A stretch of DNA of 64,000 nucleotides from Methylomonas rosea (GTDB taxonomy: Bacteria > Pseudomonadota > Gammaproteobacteria > Methylococcales > Methylomonadaceae), in NCBI RefSeq assembly GCF_024505055.1, contig NZ_JANIBL010000001.1, positions 62,001 to 126,000 of the forward strand. The letters run 5' to 3'. The notes beneath the pieces are model-generated. The model searched no databases, was not told the DNA's origin, and saw nothing but the letters and a program-made list of their open reading frames with translations. The position numbers and the translations under genes are program-made. Positions 45,072 to 53,867 of the stretch are shown one piece after another. The first letter of the stretch is position 1. Each line of letters begins with the position of its first letter.

Positions 45072-47369
45072 ATGAACGCGACCAGTTTGCTATTTCTGGC
45101 GGGTATTGTTGCCGTACAACAATTCAGCCGCTTACCGGGTAAGTTTGAGTTTATCGGTTTGGCTGTGAGCTGTTTGCTGTTGCTATACCGTCGCAATTGG
45201 CAAATCTTCGCGCTGCTTGCCGGGGTGTTGTGGGCGAGTTTATATGGCAGCTGGCGACTGTCCCAGCAATTGCCTGACGCTTATCAAAACAGAGAAATCA
45301 AGGTACAAGGCTATATTGCCAGTCTGCCGCAACAACAAGAGCAGCGAACCAATTTTGATTTTATTGTCACGGCTCCGTCCGGCGATTTTCCGGATAAAAT
45401 TCGTCTGAGCTGGTATTACCCAAAATTGACTTTGGCTGCCGGGCAGAGCTGGGAGATATACGTAAAACAGCGCAAACCGCATGGCCGCCTCAATCCCGGC
45501 GGCTTTGATTTCGAAGCGTGGTTATTTGCCAACCATATCGGTGCGACGGGCTATGTGCGCGAGAAACCTACGCCGCAACTTACGAGTATCTCGCCGAGTA
45601 TCGGTCAATATTTTGCCCAGTGGCGGCAAGCGATTGCCGACCGGCTGGACGCAGCTTTGCCCGGCAGCGCGCAGTTGGGCATCATAAAAGCACTGACTAT
45701 CGGCAGCCAAAACGCGATTACTCAGCAGCAATGGCAAGTGTTCAGAATCACCGGTGTTGTGCATTTAATCGTGATTTCCGGCTCGCATATTAGCTTGGTC
45801 GCCGGTCTGATTTACCTCTGGACCAGGCGGCTTTGGGCCTGGACCGGGGTACTCGCAATCTCGCCGCAACGCGCGGCGGCTTTGTGCGCCTGGCTGGCTG
45901 CCGTGTTTTACGCCGGTTTGGCGGGATACTCGGTGCCAACTCTGCGTGCGGTGATTATGCTCAGCGTGGCGCTAGCGGCAATCGCCTGGCAACGTAACAC
46001 CGCGCCGATGCGCATTTTATTGCTGGCGTTGCTGGCTGTATTACTGTTCGATCCATCGGCGGTGTTATCGGTCGGCTTTTGGTTGTCATTCGTGGCGGTG
46101 GCGTTGTTGATTTACGTGTCGGCGGGCCGATTGGGCAGACCCTCGTACTGGCGCGAAGCCGGCGGCGCGCAATTGGCTACGGCGGTGGGCTTGTCGCCCT
46201 TATTGATCGTGTTTTTTCAGCAGGTATCGTTGATATCGCCTGTCGCCAATTGGTTGGCAGTGCCGGTTATCGGCATATTGATCGTACCGCCGGCTTTGTT
46301 GGCGGTGGTCTTGCTGTTTATCTGGCCGGCACTGGCGGCGCTGTTGCTACAACTCCTAGACTATATGCTGCAAGGGCTGTGGTGGGTGCTTTCGTACATG
46401 GCCGAATTACCCTTAGCCAGCATCTATTGCCTCCCGCCGCCCTGGTATGCCGTTGGATTGGCGGCCATCGGTGTACTCCTGCTGTTGGCGCCAAGCGGTT
46501 TTCCATGCCGGTATATAAGTCCGGTACTATTTTTACCGCTGATATTCGTGCAGGTAGAAAAACCGAAACCCGGCGAAGTCTGGCTGACTGTGCTGGACGT
46601 GGGCCAGGGTTTAGCGGCCGTGGTACAAACTGCAGAACATACTCTGGTATTCGATACCGGCGCGCGTTATTCGGAATATGCCGATATTGGCGATTCAGTG
46701 GTTTTACCGTTCTTACGCGAGCAGGGTATCGCTAAAGTCGACAGCTTGGTGATTAGTCATGGCGACAACGATCATAGCGGCGGCGCGGAGTCGATACTTG
46801 CTGAATTGCCGGTAGACAAGGTCGTTAGCAGCGTTCCGGAATGGGCCGCACGCGAATATGGGGAGGATTGCCGGACCGGACAAACTTGGCGCTGGGACGA
46901 AGTGACTTTTAAGATTCTATCGCCTCCGGAAAGTGGATTTATCGGCGATAACGACAACTCCTGCGTGTTGCAAGTGAATAGCACACGGCAGCGGTTTTTG
47001 CTGACCGGCGACATCGAGCAAGCGGCCGAAACCTGGCTGGTGCGCGAGTACGGTGACGAACTTGCCAGCGATGTATTATTGGCGCCGCACCATGGCAGTA
47101 AAACGTCATCTAGTCATGCTCTGCTTGAAAAAGTTAATCCCGCGCTTATTGTGATTCCCGCCGGTTATCAAAACCGCTTCGGTTTTCCGCACCGGCAGAT
47201 TATCGAGCGCTATAACCAACTTGGCATAGCTTGGTTGAATACGGCGGAGCAGGGCGCAATCTCTGTGCATAGCGGACCTGAAAGGATTCAATCAATAGCG
47301 GAACGAGCGAAACGGCAACGCTATTGGCGGACACCGGTGCCGAATCGGCAGAGCATTGATGTCAGATAA
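45072..47369 (+). CDS. comEC: DNA internalization-related competence protein ComEC/Rec2
   Basis: A 765-residue membrane protein that forms the inner-membrane channel for single-stranded DNA during transformation. Order of parts: N-terminal helices and an OB-like DUF4131 region (to about 190), the ComEC/Rec2 core with many helices (G-V-V-H-L-I-V-I-S-G-S-H at about 235), and a C-terminal metallo-beta-lactamase domain with L-D-V-G-Q-G and S-H-G-D-N-D-H-S-G-G (near 562). A GGAGAAAC ribosome-binding site precedes the ATG. The type IV pilus and other competence genes are not in the window. Confidence 0.95.
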   Translation: MNATSLLFLAGIVAVQQFSRLPGKFEFIGLAVSCLLLLYRRNWQIFALLAGVLWASLYGSWRLSQQLPDAYQNREIKVQGYIASLPQQQEQRTNFDFIVTAPSGDFPDKIRLSWYYPKLTLAAGQSWEIYVKQRKPHGRLNPGGFDFEAWLFANHIGATGYVREKPTPQLTSISPSIGQYFAQWRQAIADRLDAALPGSAQLGIIKALTIGSQNAITQQQWQVFRITGVVHLIVISGSHISLVAGLIYLWTRRLWAWTGVLAISPQRAAALCAWLAAVFYAGLAGYSVPTLRAVIMLSVALAAIAWQRNTAPMRILLLALLAVLLFDPSAVLSVGFWLSFVAVALLIYVSAGRLGRPSYWREAGGAQLATAVGLSPLLIVFFQQVSLISPVANWLAVPVIGILIVPPALLAVVLLFIWPALAALLLQLLDYMLQGLWWVLSYMAELPLASIYCLPPPWYAVGLAAIGVLLLLAPSGFPCRYISPVLFLPLIFVQVEKPKPGEVWLTVLDVGQGLAAVVQTAEHTLVFDTGARYSEYADIGDSVVLPFLREQGIAKVDSLVISHGDNDHSGGAESILAELPVDKVVSSVPEWAAREYGEDCRTGQTWRWDEVTFKILSPPESGFIGDNDNSCVLQVNSTRQRFLLTGDIEQAAETWLVREYGDELASDVLLAPHHGSKTSSSHALLEKVNPALIVIPAGYQNRFGFPHRQIIERYNQLGIAWLNTAEQGAISVHSGPERIQSIAERAKRQRYWRTPVPNRQSIDVR

Positions 47370-47427
47370 ATTTTGCCGCGTCGGCGTTTCTGCCTATACT
47401 CTCAGGACCAAAATATGGAGCATTACA

Positions 47428-47790
47428 GTGGAGAACGAAAACCGTACCCGAATACGTTTTAATCCGGAAGGACTCGTGGCGCACATCATCATCGAACCGC
47501 CACCGCCCGGCGGTGAAATCATCATCGACGGCCAGGTCGTGGATATGAGTTACAGTGGTATTAAAATTCGTTTGAAAGAACCTTTAGGGCAAGCCGTGGA
47601 CGAAGCTGAATTGCGGATTTCCATCATCCTGCCGGAATCGCGGGTGGCCATGTCGATACACGGCAACATCAAACATATCCGCGAAGACCGCGAATGCGGC
47701 TTGCAATATAACCCGAGCAAACACAGCGAAGACGAATTTGACGATCTGATGTTCGAATGCGTCAAGTTGGCACCGCAGCGTAAAGATTAA
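47428..47790 (+). CDS. PilZ domain protein (c-di-GMP binding)
   Basis: A 120-residue protein with the two PilZ motifs: R-T-R-I-R near the N-terminus (R-x-x-x-R) and D-M-S-Y-S-G-I (D-x-S-x-x-G). It should bind c-di-GMP. The frame is open further upstream, but a GTG at 47428 with GGAG seven bases before it gives the normal PilZ start; earlier starts would lie within the end of comEC. It follows comEC closely, so the two may be co-transcribed. Confidence 0.87.
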   Translation: MENENRTRIRFNPEGLVAHIIIEPPPPGGEIIIDGQVVDMSYSGIKIRLKEPLGQAVDEAELRISIILPESRVAMSIHGNIKHIREDRECGLQYNPSKHSEDEFDDLMFECVKLAPQRKD

Positions 47791-47803
47791 GTTGGGCTAT
47801 GTA

Positions 47804-47986
47804 ATGAGCGCGTTCATTCTGTCTTTACGGTCATTCTGGCGCCACCTTAACGGCGATGCCGCTTATGAACGCTATCTACGACACTGGCACGAACATCACG
47901 CGGAACAGCTTCCGCCGTTAAGTAGAAAAGCGTTTTTCGCCGCTGAAACGCAGCGAAAATGGAATGGCGTGAAACGGTGTTGCTGA
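47804..47986 (+). CDS. YbdD/YjiX family small protein
   Basis: A 60-residue protein of the DUF466 (YbdD/YjiX) family, with D-A-A-Y-E-R-Y-L-R-H-W, F-F-A-A-E and the characteristic C-terminal C-C. In enteric bacteria such proteins accompany the CstA peptide/pyruvate transporters; no cstA is visible here, so this copy is an orphan. The start could also be the ORF-initial TTG at 47792; the ATG at 47804 fits the family better. Confidence 0.78.
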   Translation: MSAFILSLRSFWRHLNGDAAYERYLRHWHEHHAEQLPPLSRKAFFAAETQRKWNGVKRCC

Positions 47987-48066
47987 ATTTTTAGGTTACT
48001 TGAAACTGCTCGCGCTAAAGAGTCTTGGGGGCTATCCATTCACTTTTCGATTCAGGTAGGCGGCTT

Positions 48067-48109
48067 GTTGCGCAGGGGCGATGAATATCATGTGCCCTGC
48101 ACAACTTTT
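48067..48109 (+). terminator. Terminator after the YbdD-like gene
   Basis: A long hairpin (GTTGCGCAGGG pairing with CCCTGCACAAC, one mismatch) with an inner ATGA/TCAT stem, followed by TTTT. It lies between convergent genes. Confidence 0.75.
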
Positions 48110-48114
48110 CTCGC

Positions 48115-48813
48115 CTAAGGTAATGTGCAGGTACCATCACCTCCATCTCGGACGTAGTAGTCGATGGAAGTAAAACCGTTAGCGGCAGAGATTACATTCA
48201 GACCTGCACTCAAAAAGACCGGCGTTCTGGGACGAGATGCACTGAGTTGGGTAAGCGGCTTATCATTGATGGAAACATTCAACAGGTAGCCACCGTTGTC
48301 AAACAGATTAACGAAGGGTTGTGCTTGGCCTGTGGCGGGATTAAATGCGCAGCCGGCAGTCACCGTCGAATAGGATTTGCCGCTCGCTGCATATTCTAAA
48401 ACGCCGTCGGCACTGAAAGTATTACTAGAAGTATCCGGTAGCGCGCAGACGCCCGGTTGAACCGTAAACACATATTTATCAGCGGTTTTTTTGTTGAGCC
48501 TGACAAGAACAGTGTTGTTTCCATCTGCGAGCCATACGTTGACGGCAGGATTGGTGTTAGTGACTTTTGCGACATTGGCACCGTTGAGCGCTACACTGGC
48601 GCTTAAGTTGGTTGTCGGATTGTATAGACCTGCCTCCACGACTGGAAATAGCTCACCAGTACTTGGGTTGGCTGCACATTTAACCAAACTCGATGCGTAG
48701 GTTTTGCCGCTTGCGCCGACTTGCACGGTGGCGGCTGCCAATGCTGGCGAACCAAGCAAAAGCGTAGTCACCAGCGCGGATGTGATCGAGAGTAAAGACG
48801 TTCTGTTTTTCAT
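48115..48813 (-). CDS. Secreted protein made of two tandem copies of one domain, function unknown
   Basis: A 232-residue exported protein with a clear signal peptide (cleavage near A26). The mature part is a tandem duplication: residues about 31-126 and 140-232 share the order A-S-G-K-T/S-Y, a Cys in C-A-x-N-P-x-T-G, N-x-x-x-x-L-x-x-S-V and a final G-x-C-x-L-P. Each half holds two cysteines (46/123 and 155/229), likely one disulfide per domain. I do not recognise the family. No obvious operon partner; it is convergent with the YbdD-like gene. Confidence 0.75.
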   Translation of the reverse strand: MKNRTSLLSITSALVTTLLLGSPALAAATVQVGASGKTYASSLVKCAANPSTGELFPVVEAGLYNPTTNLSASVALNGANVAKVTNTNPAVNVWLADGNNTVLVRLNKKTADKYVFTVQPGVCALPDTSSNTFSADGVLEYAASGKSYSTVTAGCAFNPATGQAQPFVNLFDNGGYLLNVSINDKPLTQLSASRPRTPVFLSAGLNVISAANGFTSIDYYVRDGGDGTCTLP

Positions 48814-49031
48814 ATTGCCTCCTAAATTTGGTCAAAAGGCACACTAACAAAGGAGAATGAATCCAGTATTAAATCCACATTAAATATCGGTTAAATATAA
48901 TACAAGGTTACCGTATGCGACTGATGTGTTGGCATCTGTATTGGCTATCCATACTACAGTGTTAAGCGCATTTTTTGCTTAGCCATCTTGCCGAGTACGC
49001 AAGACTAGGTACAAATTTGGTACAGCAAATA

Positions 49032-49064
49032 AAAAAGGCCTAGGTGAAAAACACCTAAGCCTTT
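49032..49064 (-). terminator. Terminator of deaD and the tRNA-Thr fragment
   Basis: On the minus strand AAGGCTTAGGTG pairs with CACCTAGGCCTT (one G-U) across a short T-rich loop and runs into TTTTTT. It lies directly behind the CCA end of the tRNA-like fragment. Confidence 0.88.
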
Positions 49065-49072
49065 GATAAATA

Positions 49073-49124
49073 TGGAGCTGACGATGGGACTCGAACCCGC
49101 GACCGGCTGATTACAAATCAGTTA
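49073..49124 (-). pseudogene. 3' half of a tRNA-Thr (anticodon UGU), fused to the end of deaD
   Basis: Read on the minus strand this gives the anticodon arm CTGA-TTTGTAA-TCAG (anticodon TGT), a variable loop, the T-loop GGGTTCGAGTCCC, the acceptor 3' strand CGTCAGC and an encoded CCA end. The 5' half (acceptor strand and D-arm) is absent: the upstream sequence is the last codons of deaD, whose TAA stop lies in the anticodon-stem region. The T-stem has a C-A mismatch, so the piece seems to be decaying. Such 3' tRNA ends are typical leftovers of integrase-mediated insertion. Confidence 0.75.
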
Positions 49125-50870
49125 TTCGGCTTGATCTTTGTTTTTGCCGCGTCTTGACGGTGAACCGACTCGTTTTTTGCTTTTGTCTTTTTTCACCAAG
49201 GCCGGGTCGAATTTGGAAATATCCAAGGATTTTCCGACTACCCGGACTTTTTTCAGTGCTTGGAACAAGTCTTTGGGCATGCCGGCAGGCAATTCTACTG
49301 TGCTGTAATGTTCCTCGATTTTGATGCGGGCGATATGGTCGCCGTCTATACCGGTCTCGTTGGCGATCGCGCCGACGATATTGCCGGGTTTCACGCCGTC
49401 GCTATGGCCTACTTCGATACGGAAGGTTTCCATTTCCACTGCGCCGGCCCGGCCTTTTTCCCGTCTCGGGCCACGGTCACTACGATCATTGCGGTCGGGA
49501 CGGCCTTTTTCTTCAGCGTCTTTACGTGGTTTCTTGCTGGGCTCTTTCATTAACAAAGGCGTATCGCCTTGTAACAATTTAGCCAAGGCCGCCGCAACGT
49601 CCAATGCCGGTACGTTATGCTCAACCTGGTATTGGTTGATCAATTGGTTGTAAAAGCTGAGTTCCTCACCGGCCAGCGTGTCGGTAATCCGCTGTTTGAA
49701 ACGGTTGATGCGCGCGTTGTTGATAAAGTCGGTGGAAGGCAATTGCATTTCTTCGACTTTTTGTTTGGTGGCTTGCTCGATATTGGCCAGCAGGCGTTTT
49801 TCGCGCGGCGAGACGAATAAAATTGCGTCGCCGGTGCGGCCCGCGCGACCGGTACGGCCGATACGATGGATATAAGACTCGGTGTCGTACGGGATGTCGT
49901 AGTTGACGACATGGGTGATACGATCAACGTCCAGGCCGCGAGCGGCAACGTCGGTGGCGATCAGAATATCCAGTTTGCCGCTTTTCAGATTATCGATAGC
50001 GCGCTCGCGCAGGGCTTGCGACATGTCGCCGTTGATCGCCGAGGCGGAAAAGCCGCGCGCTTCCAATTTTTCGGCCACTTCGATGGTAGCGGTTTTGGTT
50101 CTGACGAAGATAATCATGCCGTCAAAGTTTTCCGCTTCCAAAATTCGGGTCAAAGCGTCCATTTTGTGCACGCCGCTGACAAACCAGTAGCGTTGGCGAA
50201 TGTTGGCGGCGGTGGCGGTTTTGACCTTGATGGTCACTTGTTCGGGGTTGTTCAGGTATTTCTGCGCGATTTTGCGAATTTCAGTCGGCATGGTTGCCGA
50301 GAACAGTGCAGTTTGGCGCGTGGATGGGGTTTGTTCCAGAATCCATTCCACATCGTCGATGAAACCCATCCGCAACATTTCGTCCGCTTCGTCCAGCACC
50401 AGCGTGGTGAGTTGGTCCAGTTTTAGCGTGCCACGGCGCATATGGTCCATGACCCGGCCGGGTGTGCCGACCACAACATGCGCGCCGCGACTCAATTGGC
50501 GTAACTGGCTGGTGTAATCCTGACCGCCGTAGATCGGCAATACGTGAAAGCCTTTGATATGTGCGGCATAGCTTTGAAACGCCTCGGCAACCTGTATCGC
50601 CAACTCGCGGGTCGGGGCTAGCACCAAAGCTTGCGGGTCTTTTTGATTGAGATTGATACGTGACAAAATCGGCAAGGCGAATGCGGCGGTTTTGCCGGTA
50701 CCCGTTTGCGCTTGGCCCAACACATCGCGACCAGCCATCACGAACGGAATAATCTGTGCTTGAATCGGAGAAGGCGTTTCGTAACCGACACTTTCCAGCG
50801 CTTTTAATATGGGGTCTGAAAGCGATAAATCTTTAAAGGAGGGCGTGGCGGAGGAGGGGGTGTCGGACAT
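49122..50870 (-). CDS. deaD: ATP-dependent DEAD-box RNA helicase DeaD/CsdA
   Basis: A 582-residue RNA helicase for ribosome assembly and RNA turnover, often important in the cold. Motifs: the Q-motif region F-K-D-L-S-L, A-Q-T-G-T-G-K-T (Walker A), P-T-R-E-L, D-E-A-D, S-A-T, and H-R-I-G-R-T-G-R-A-G-R. The C-terminal part has a DbpA-type RNA-binding domain (about 470-550), with G-N-I-V-G-A-I-A-N-E-T-G, and a basic tail. Length is somewhat below E. coli DeaD (629). A tRNA-Thr fragment begins at its stop codon. Confidence 0.94.
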   Translation of the reverse strand: MSDTPSSATPSFKDLSLSDPILKALESVGYETPSPIQAQIIPFVMAGRDVLGQAQTGTGKTAAFALPILSRINLNQKDPQALVLAPTRELAIQVAEAFQSYAAHIKGFHVLPIYGGQDYTSQLRQLSRGAHVVVGTPGRVMDHMRRGTLKLDQLTTLVLDEADEMLRMGFIDDVEWILEQTPSTRQTALFSATMPTEIRKIAQKYLNNPEQVTIKVKTATAANIRQRYWFVSGVHKMDALTRILEAENFDGMIIFVRTKTATIEVAEKLEARGFSASAINGDMSQALRERAIDNLKSGKLDILIATDVAARGLDVDRITHVVNYDIPYDTESYIHRIGRTGRAGRTGDAILFVSPREKRLLANIEQATKQKVEEMQLPSTDFINNARINRFKQRITDTLAGEELSFYNQLINQYQVEHNVPALDVAAALAKLLQGDTPLLMKEPSKKPRKDAEEKGRPDRNDRSDRGPRREKGRAGAVEMETFRIEVGHSDGVKPGNIVGAIANETGIDGDHIARIKIEEHYSTVELPAGMPKDLFQALKKVRVVGKSLDISKFDPALVKKDKSKKRVGSPSRRGKNKDQAE

Positions 50871-50991
50871 TAATAATACCTGTAGAAAAAAAGAGAGTTG
50901 CCGGCCATGGGCTAGCTATGCCCGGCATTGTATCGCAACTTGGCTCGATATTGCTTAACTTATTGATAATTACCGTAAAATCCTGGCTTGT

Positions 50992-51966
50992 CTAGCTTGC
51001 TTTCCGGGAAGAGTAATTTAAGCAGATAAAGATGAAAAATTGCGCGCCAAAAATCAGATTAGCCATTAACAGATGTACCGGTTGAGCGACGGCGGGAAAA
51101 CCCAGTCTGTCGAGGCTGACGCCTGCCAAAATGGCGGTAACGATCAATCCCATTAACACATAAGCAGTGCGCAACAGCAGGCTACGTTTGTCGGCTTGCT
51201 GATAAATTTTCCAGGCCAGCCAGAGGTTGGTAAACAAAATGATCGATGAAAAAGACCGGTGAATATAAAAAATGATCGGAAAACTATCGCGCCAAAACTG
51301 TCTGTCGATGTAGCTGTGCTCATGAGCGATGTAATCGACCGCTTCCCTGACTTGGGTGCCCATTGCCACTTGCAACAAGGTCATGGCCATGGCAATTTTT
51401 AACACCAAAGCAAAGCGCGGTGTCAACCAATGGCTGTCGATGGCTTCCAGGATTGGTTTTTGCGATCTGGCAATGGCGTAGATGAGTAGTGCAACGATAA
51501 ACAGGGCCAGCAGCATATGCAGCGTTATCATCAAGGGCTTCAGGTTGCTGGCTACTACCGCCGAACCGAGCCAACCCTGAAATCCGACCAACAAAAATAC
51601 CGATAACGCTAAATAAAAGATGGCTTTGTCGGCTTTCAGATAAACCCGTGATGTCCAGGCGGTGAGAAAAATCAGAAAACCGATAGTCACGCCGACCAAA
51701 CGATTAGTGTATTCGGTCCAGGTTTTTACAGGGTTGAAGGCGGTGCTTTCATAACCGCGCGCCGCATAAATTTCGTGGTAATTGGCCGGCAATTGCGACT
51801 CATGCGTTGGCGGTACCCATTGCCCGAAGCAGGTCGGCCAGTCCGGACAACCCATGCCGGCACCGGAGGCGCGGACGATGCCGCCGACCAGGATCACGAA
51901 ATACACGGCAAAGATGGTAAGCGTGCCTAAGCGGCGAAAACGGGCGGCGTCTTGGGCGTCTATCAT
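50992..51966 (-). CDS. ctaA: Heme A synthase (COX15/CtaA)
   Basis: A 324-residue membrane protein that oxidises heme O to heme A for aa3-type oxidases. It has eight predicted helices and the conserved G-x-I-V-R-A-S-G-A-G-M-G-C-P-D-W-P-x-C-F-G stretch, whose Cys pair forms the extracellular disulfide. Heme-ligand histidines are in T-L-H-M-L-L-A, Y-I-H-R-S-F and Q-P-V-H-L-L-M. It follows an HDOD gene by 13 bp. Cytochrome oxidase structural genes are not in the window. Confidence 0.93.
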   Translation of the reverse strand: MIDAQDAARFRRLGTLTIFAVYFVILVGGIVRASGAGMGCPDWPTCFGQWVPPTHESQLPANYHEIYAARGYESTAFNPVKTWTEYTNRLVGVTIGFLIFLTAWTSRVYLKADKAIFYLALSVFLLVGFQGWLGSAVVASNLKPLMITLHMLLALFIVALLIYAIARSQKPILEAIDSHWLTPRFALVLKIAMAMTLLQVAMGTQVREAVDYIAHEHSYIDRQFWRDSFPIIFYIHRSFSSIILFTNLWLAWKIYQQADKRSLLLRTAYVLMGLIVTAILAGVSLDRLGFPAVAQPVHLLMANLIFGAQFFIFICLNYSSRKAS

Positions 51967-51979
51967 GTGTTTTTAATTC

Positions 51980-52822
51980 TCAAAGGAACATTGAGTGGGC
52001 GAGTTCGATCTCTTCCGAGACTCCTTCAATTTCCAAAATTTCGGTATCGGGCTGGATACCCAACTTAACAAAGGCGGGTACGGTGTTCCAATCGACGCGG
52101 CAGGCAGGGTGATCGGTGCCGGCGATGCTTTGCAGAAACGCGACTTGCACTAAATCGACATAATCGGCCTTAGAGCCCGAGTCGCGCTGGAAATCCACAT
52201 ATTCGGAAGGCACCTGTTTAAGTTCTTCCGGGAAATTCCAGGTATTCATGATCAGTTTGCCGACATGCGGATGGGCTTTTTCCAGCAGTTTGTCTAATCG
52301 GGAGGGGCTGTCTCTAAACTCCGGAATTTTCTCGACCAGCGTCAGTATCGGCAATTTACCGATTTGATGGATCAGGCCGGCCAGCATGGCTTCATCGGCG
52401 TTTAAATGCGGCACGAATGCAGCCAACGCGCGGCTGATCGCTGAAACATTGACGCCTTGCTCCCAGGTGCTGCGGAAATAGCCTTCCAGCAGCGCCGTGG
52501 TAGGGGTAAACATTTGCTGCATGATCAAACTGGTGATCAGCGTGCGAATGGTGTTGTTGCCGAGCCGGGTTACGGCCATTTGAATATTTTTGATTTCCAT
52601 GGTGCCGCGATACAAGGGGCTGTTGGCAACTTGTATCAAACGGGCGGAAATGGCGGCGTCGGTCGCGATAATCTCGGCCAAACTTTGCGCAGTGGCATCG
52701 CCTTTACTGACAGCATCCCGGACTTTGATGGCTACATCCGGCAGGGTAGGCAGGATTAATCGGTTGGCGTCGAGTTCCGCTTGCACATGGACTAAAAAGT
52801 CTTGAACAGATTTGAATTGCAT
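51980..52822 (-). CDS. HDOD domain protein
   Basis: A 280-residue cytoplasmic HDOD protein. It has L-P-T-L-P-D-V-A-I-K-V, the I-A-T-D-A-A-I-S-A-R-L-I-Q-V-A-N-S-P region and G-N-N-T-I-R-T-L. The degenerate HD region reads A-G-L-I-H-Q-I-G-K-L-P-I-L. It lies between ygfZ and ctaA with gaps of 13-14 bp, so all three are probably co-transcribed. No effector domain is attached. Second of three HDOD proteins in this window. Confidence 0.88.
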   Translation of the reverse strand: MQFKSVQDFLVHVQAELDANRLILPTLPDVAIKVRDAVSKGDATAQSLAEIIATDAAISARLIQVANSPLYRGTMEIKNIQMAVTRLGNNTIRTLITSLIMQQMFTPTTALLEGYFRSTWEQGVNVSAISRALAAFVPHLNADEAMLAGLIHQIGKLPILTLVEKIPEFRDSPSRLDKLLEKAHPHVGKLIMNTWNFPEELKQVPSEYVDFQRDSGSKADYVDLVQVAFLQSIAGTDHPACRVDWNTVPAFVKLGIQPDTEILEIEGVSEEIELAHSMFL

Positions 52823-52836
52823 GGATTGAATTTCCG

Positions 52837-53790
52837 CTATTGATCCGAAATTATCGCGATAGGTGTGCGATAGTCGTCATCAAGTATAAGGTTTTTTGGC
52901 AGTCCATCAACTATTTGCAGGACCAGTAGCGCACGGTTTATTCCGGCCCATGCCGCGTTAGTCAGTACGCATCCCATACTTTGCTGAGAAATGCTATCCA
53001 ACACCTTACAGCCATTGATGACGCCGTTCGATGATTGCGGGCATTCGGCAATAAACAGCGCGCGTTTGACTTTGCCCAAATAATGACTGCGGGCCACGAT
53101 TTCCTGGCCTGTGTAACAGCCTTTACTGAAACTGATGCCGCCAAGCTGGTCAATACCCAACATCTGCGGAATATGTTGTTCAGATTGGCTAATATCGAAC
53201 CAAGGCAGGGCAGTGGAGATGTCCTGATAGCGCCACTCGTCCAGGCTGCCGGATTCGAAAGCGTATCGGCTGCGCAGTAATCCGGTAAATTCATTAATCT
53301 GATCAGACGTACCCAGCAGCAGGTGACGCCATGCGCCGGGTAGCTTAACAGTCGTTAACGGTATTTGCCCGATTGCGAAATTGTCTGTCGGAGCGTCAAA
53401 CTCAGGCGAAAGGCCCGATATGCCCAGGATATGCATGTTTCCGGTTTGATCATGCAATTTTGCATCGGCTCGCAACACGTACATCCGCAATTTTTTTAAC
53501 ACGGTGTCGAGCAAGTCCGCAGGCAGTATCAGGTAAAAAGACGCTAGCGATTTAACCACCAACAGCGTACTGATGACACGGCCTTTGGCGTTACAGAATC
53601 CGGCTATACTGGCTTGCGATGCCGATAAATCGTTAATATTGCATGTTAACTGGCCCTGTAAGAGTTTTGCGGCATCCTGACCGCTAACTTCTATGAGGTT
53701 CAGGCCGGTGGATGCGAATACTTTTCTGGATAAAGCAAATGCATTGGGTTCCCTAAAAGCGCTGGTGTGATCGGTCCGGTCTTCAAGCAT
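52837..53790 (-). CDS. ygfZ: Folate-binding protein YgfZ
   Basis: A 317-residue GcvT-like protein that supports iron-sulfur cluster assembly or repair. The diagnostic K-G-C-Y-T-G-Q-E motif is present with Cys225, and the N-terminal L-I-E-V-S-G-Q-D-A-A-K-L-L-Q-G-Q-L-T-C-N-I region is typical. Length matches the family (E. coli 326). It is divergent from the YgfX-like gene; sdhE, often found nearby, is not here. A 77-bp intergenic region is shared. Confidence 0.92.
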   Translation of the reverse strand: MLEDRTDHTSAFREPNAFALSRKVFASTGLNLIEVSGQDAAKLLQGQLTCNINDLSASQASIAGFCNAKGRVISTLLVVKSLASFYLILPADLLDTVLKKLRMYVLRADAKLHDQTGNMHILGISGLSPEFDAPTDNFAIGQIPLTTVKLPGAWRHLLLGTSDQINEFTGLLRSRYAFESGSLDEWRYQDISTALPWFDISQSEQHIPQMLGIDQLGGISFSKGCYTGQEIVARSHYLGKVKRALFIAECPQSSNGVINGCKVLDSISQQSMGCVLTNAAWAGINRALLVLQIVDGLPKNLILDDDYRTPIAIISDQ

Positions 53791-53867
53791 GGCGGCAAAG
53801 TTTGTAGGAATACATGAACATAATTTAGCAGGGTAGTTTACCTTAGCGCGAAAAAGGTGCGGCGATT

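Noticed and set aside
46079..46735. 218-codon frame overlapping comEC in another frame
   Set aside because: Composition is unlike a real protein (Gly/Arg/Val repeats from shifted codons) and it is contained in comEC.
49866..50426. Long open frame antisense to deaD (186 codons)
   Set aside because: Shadow of the helicase reading frame; no family features or ribosome-binding site.
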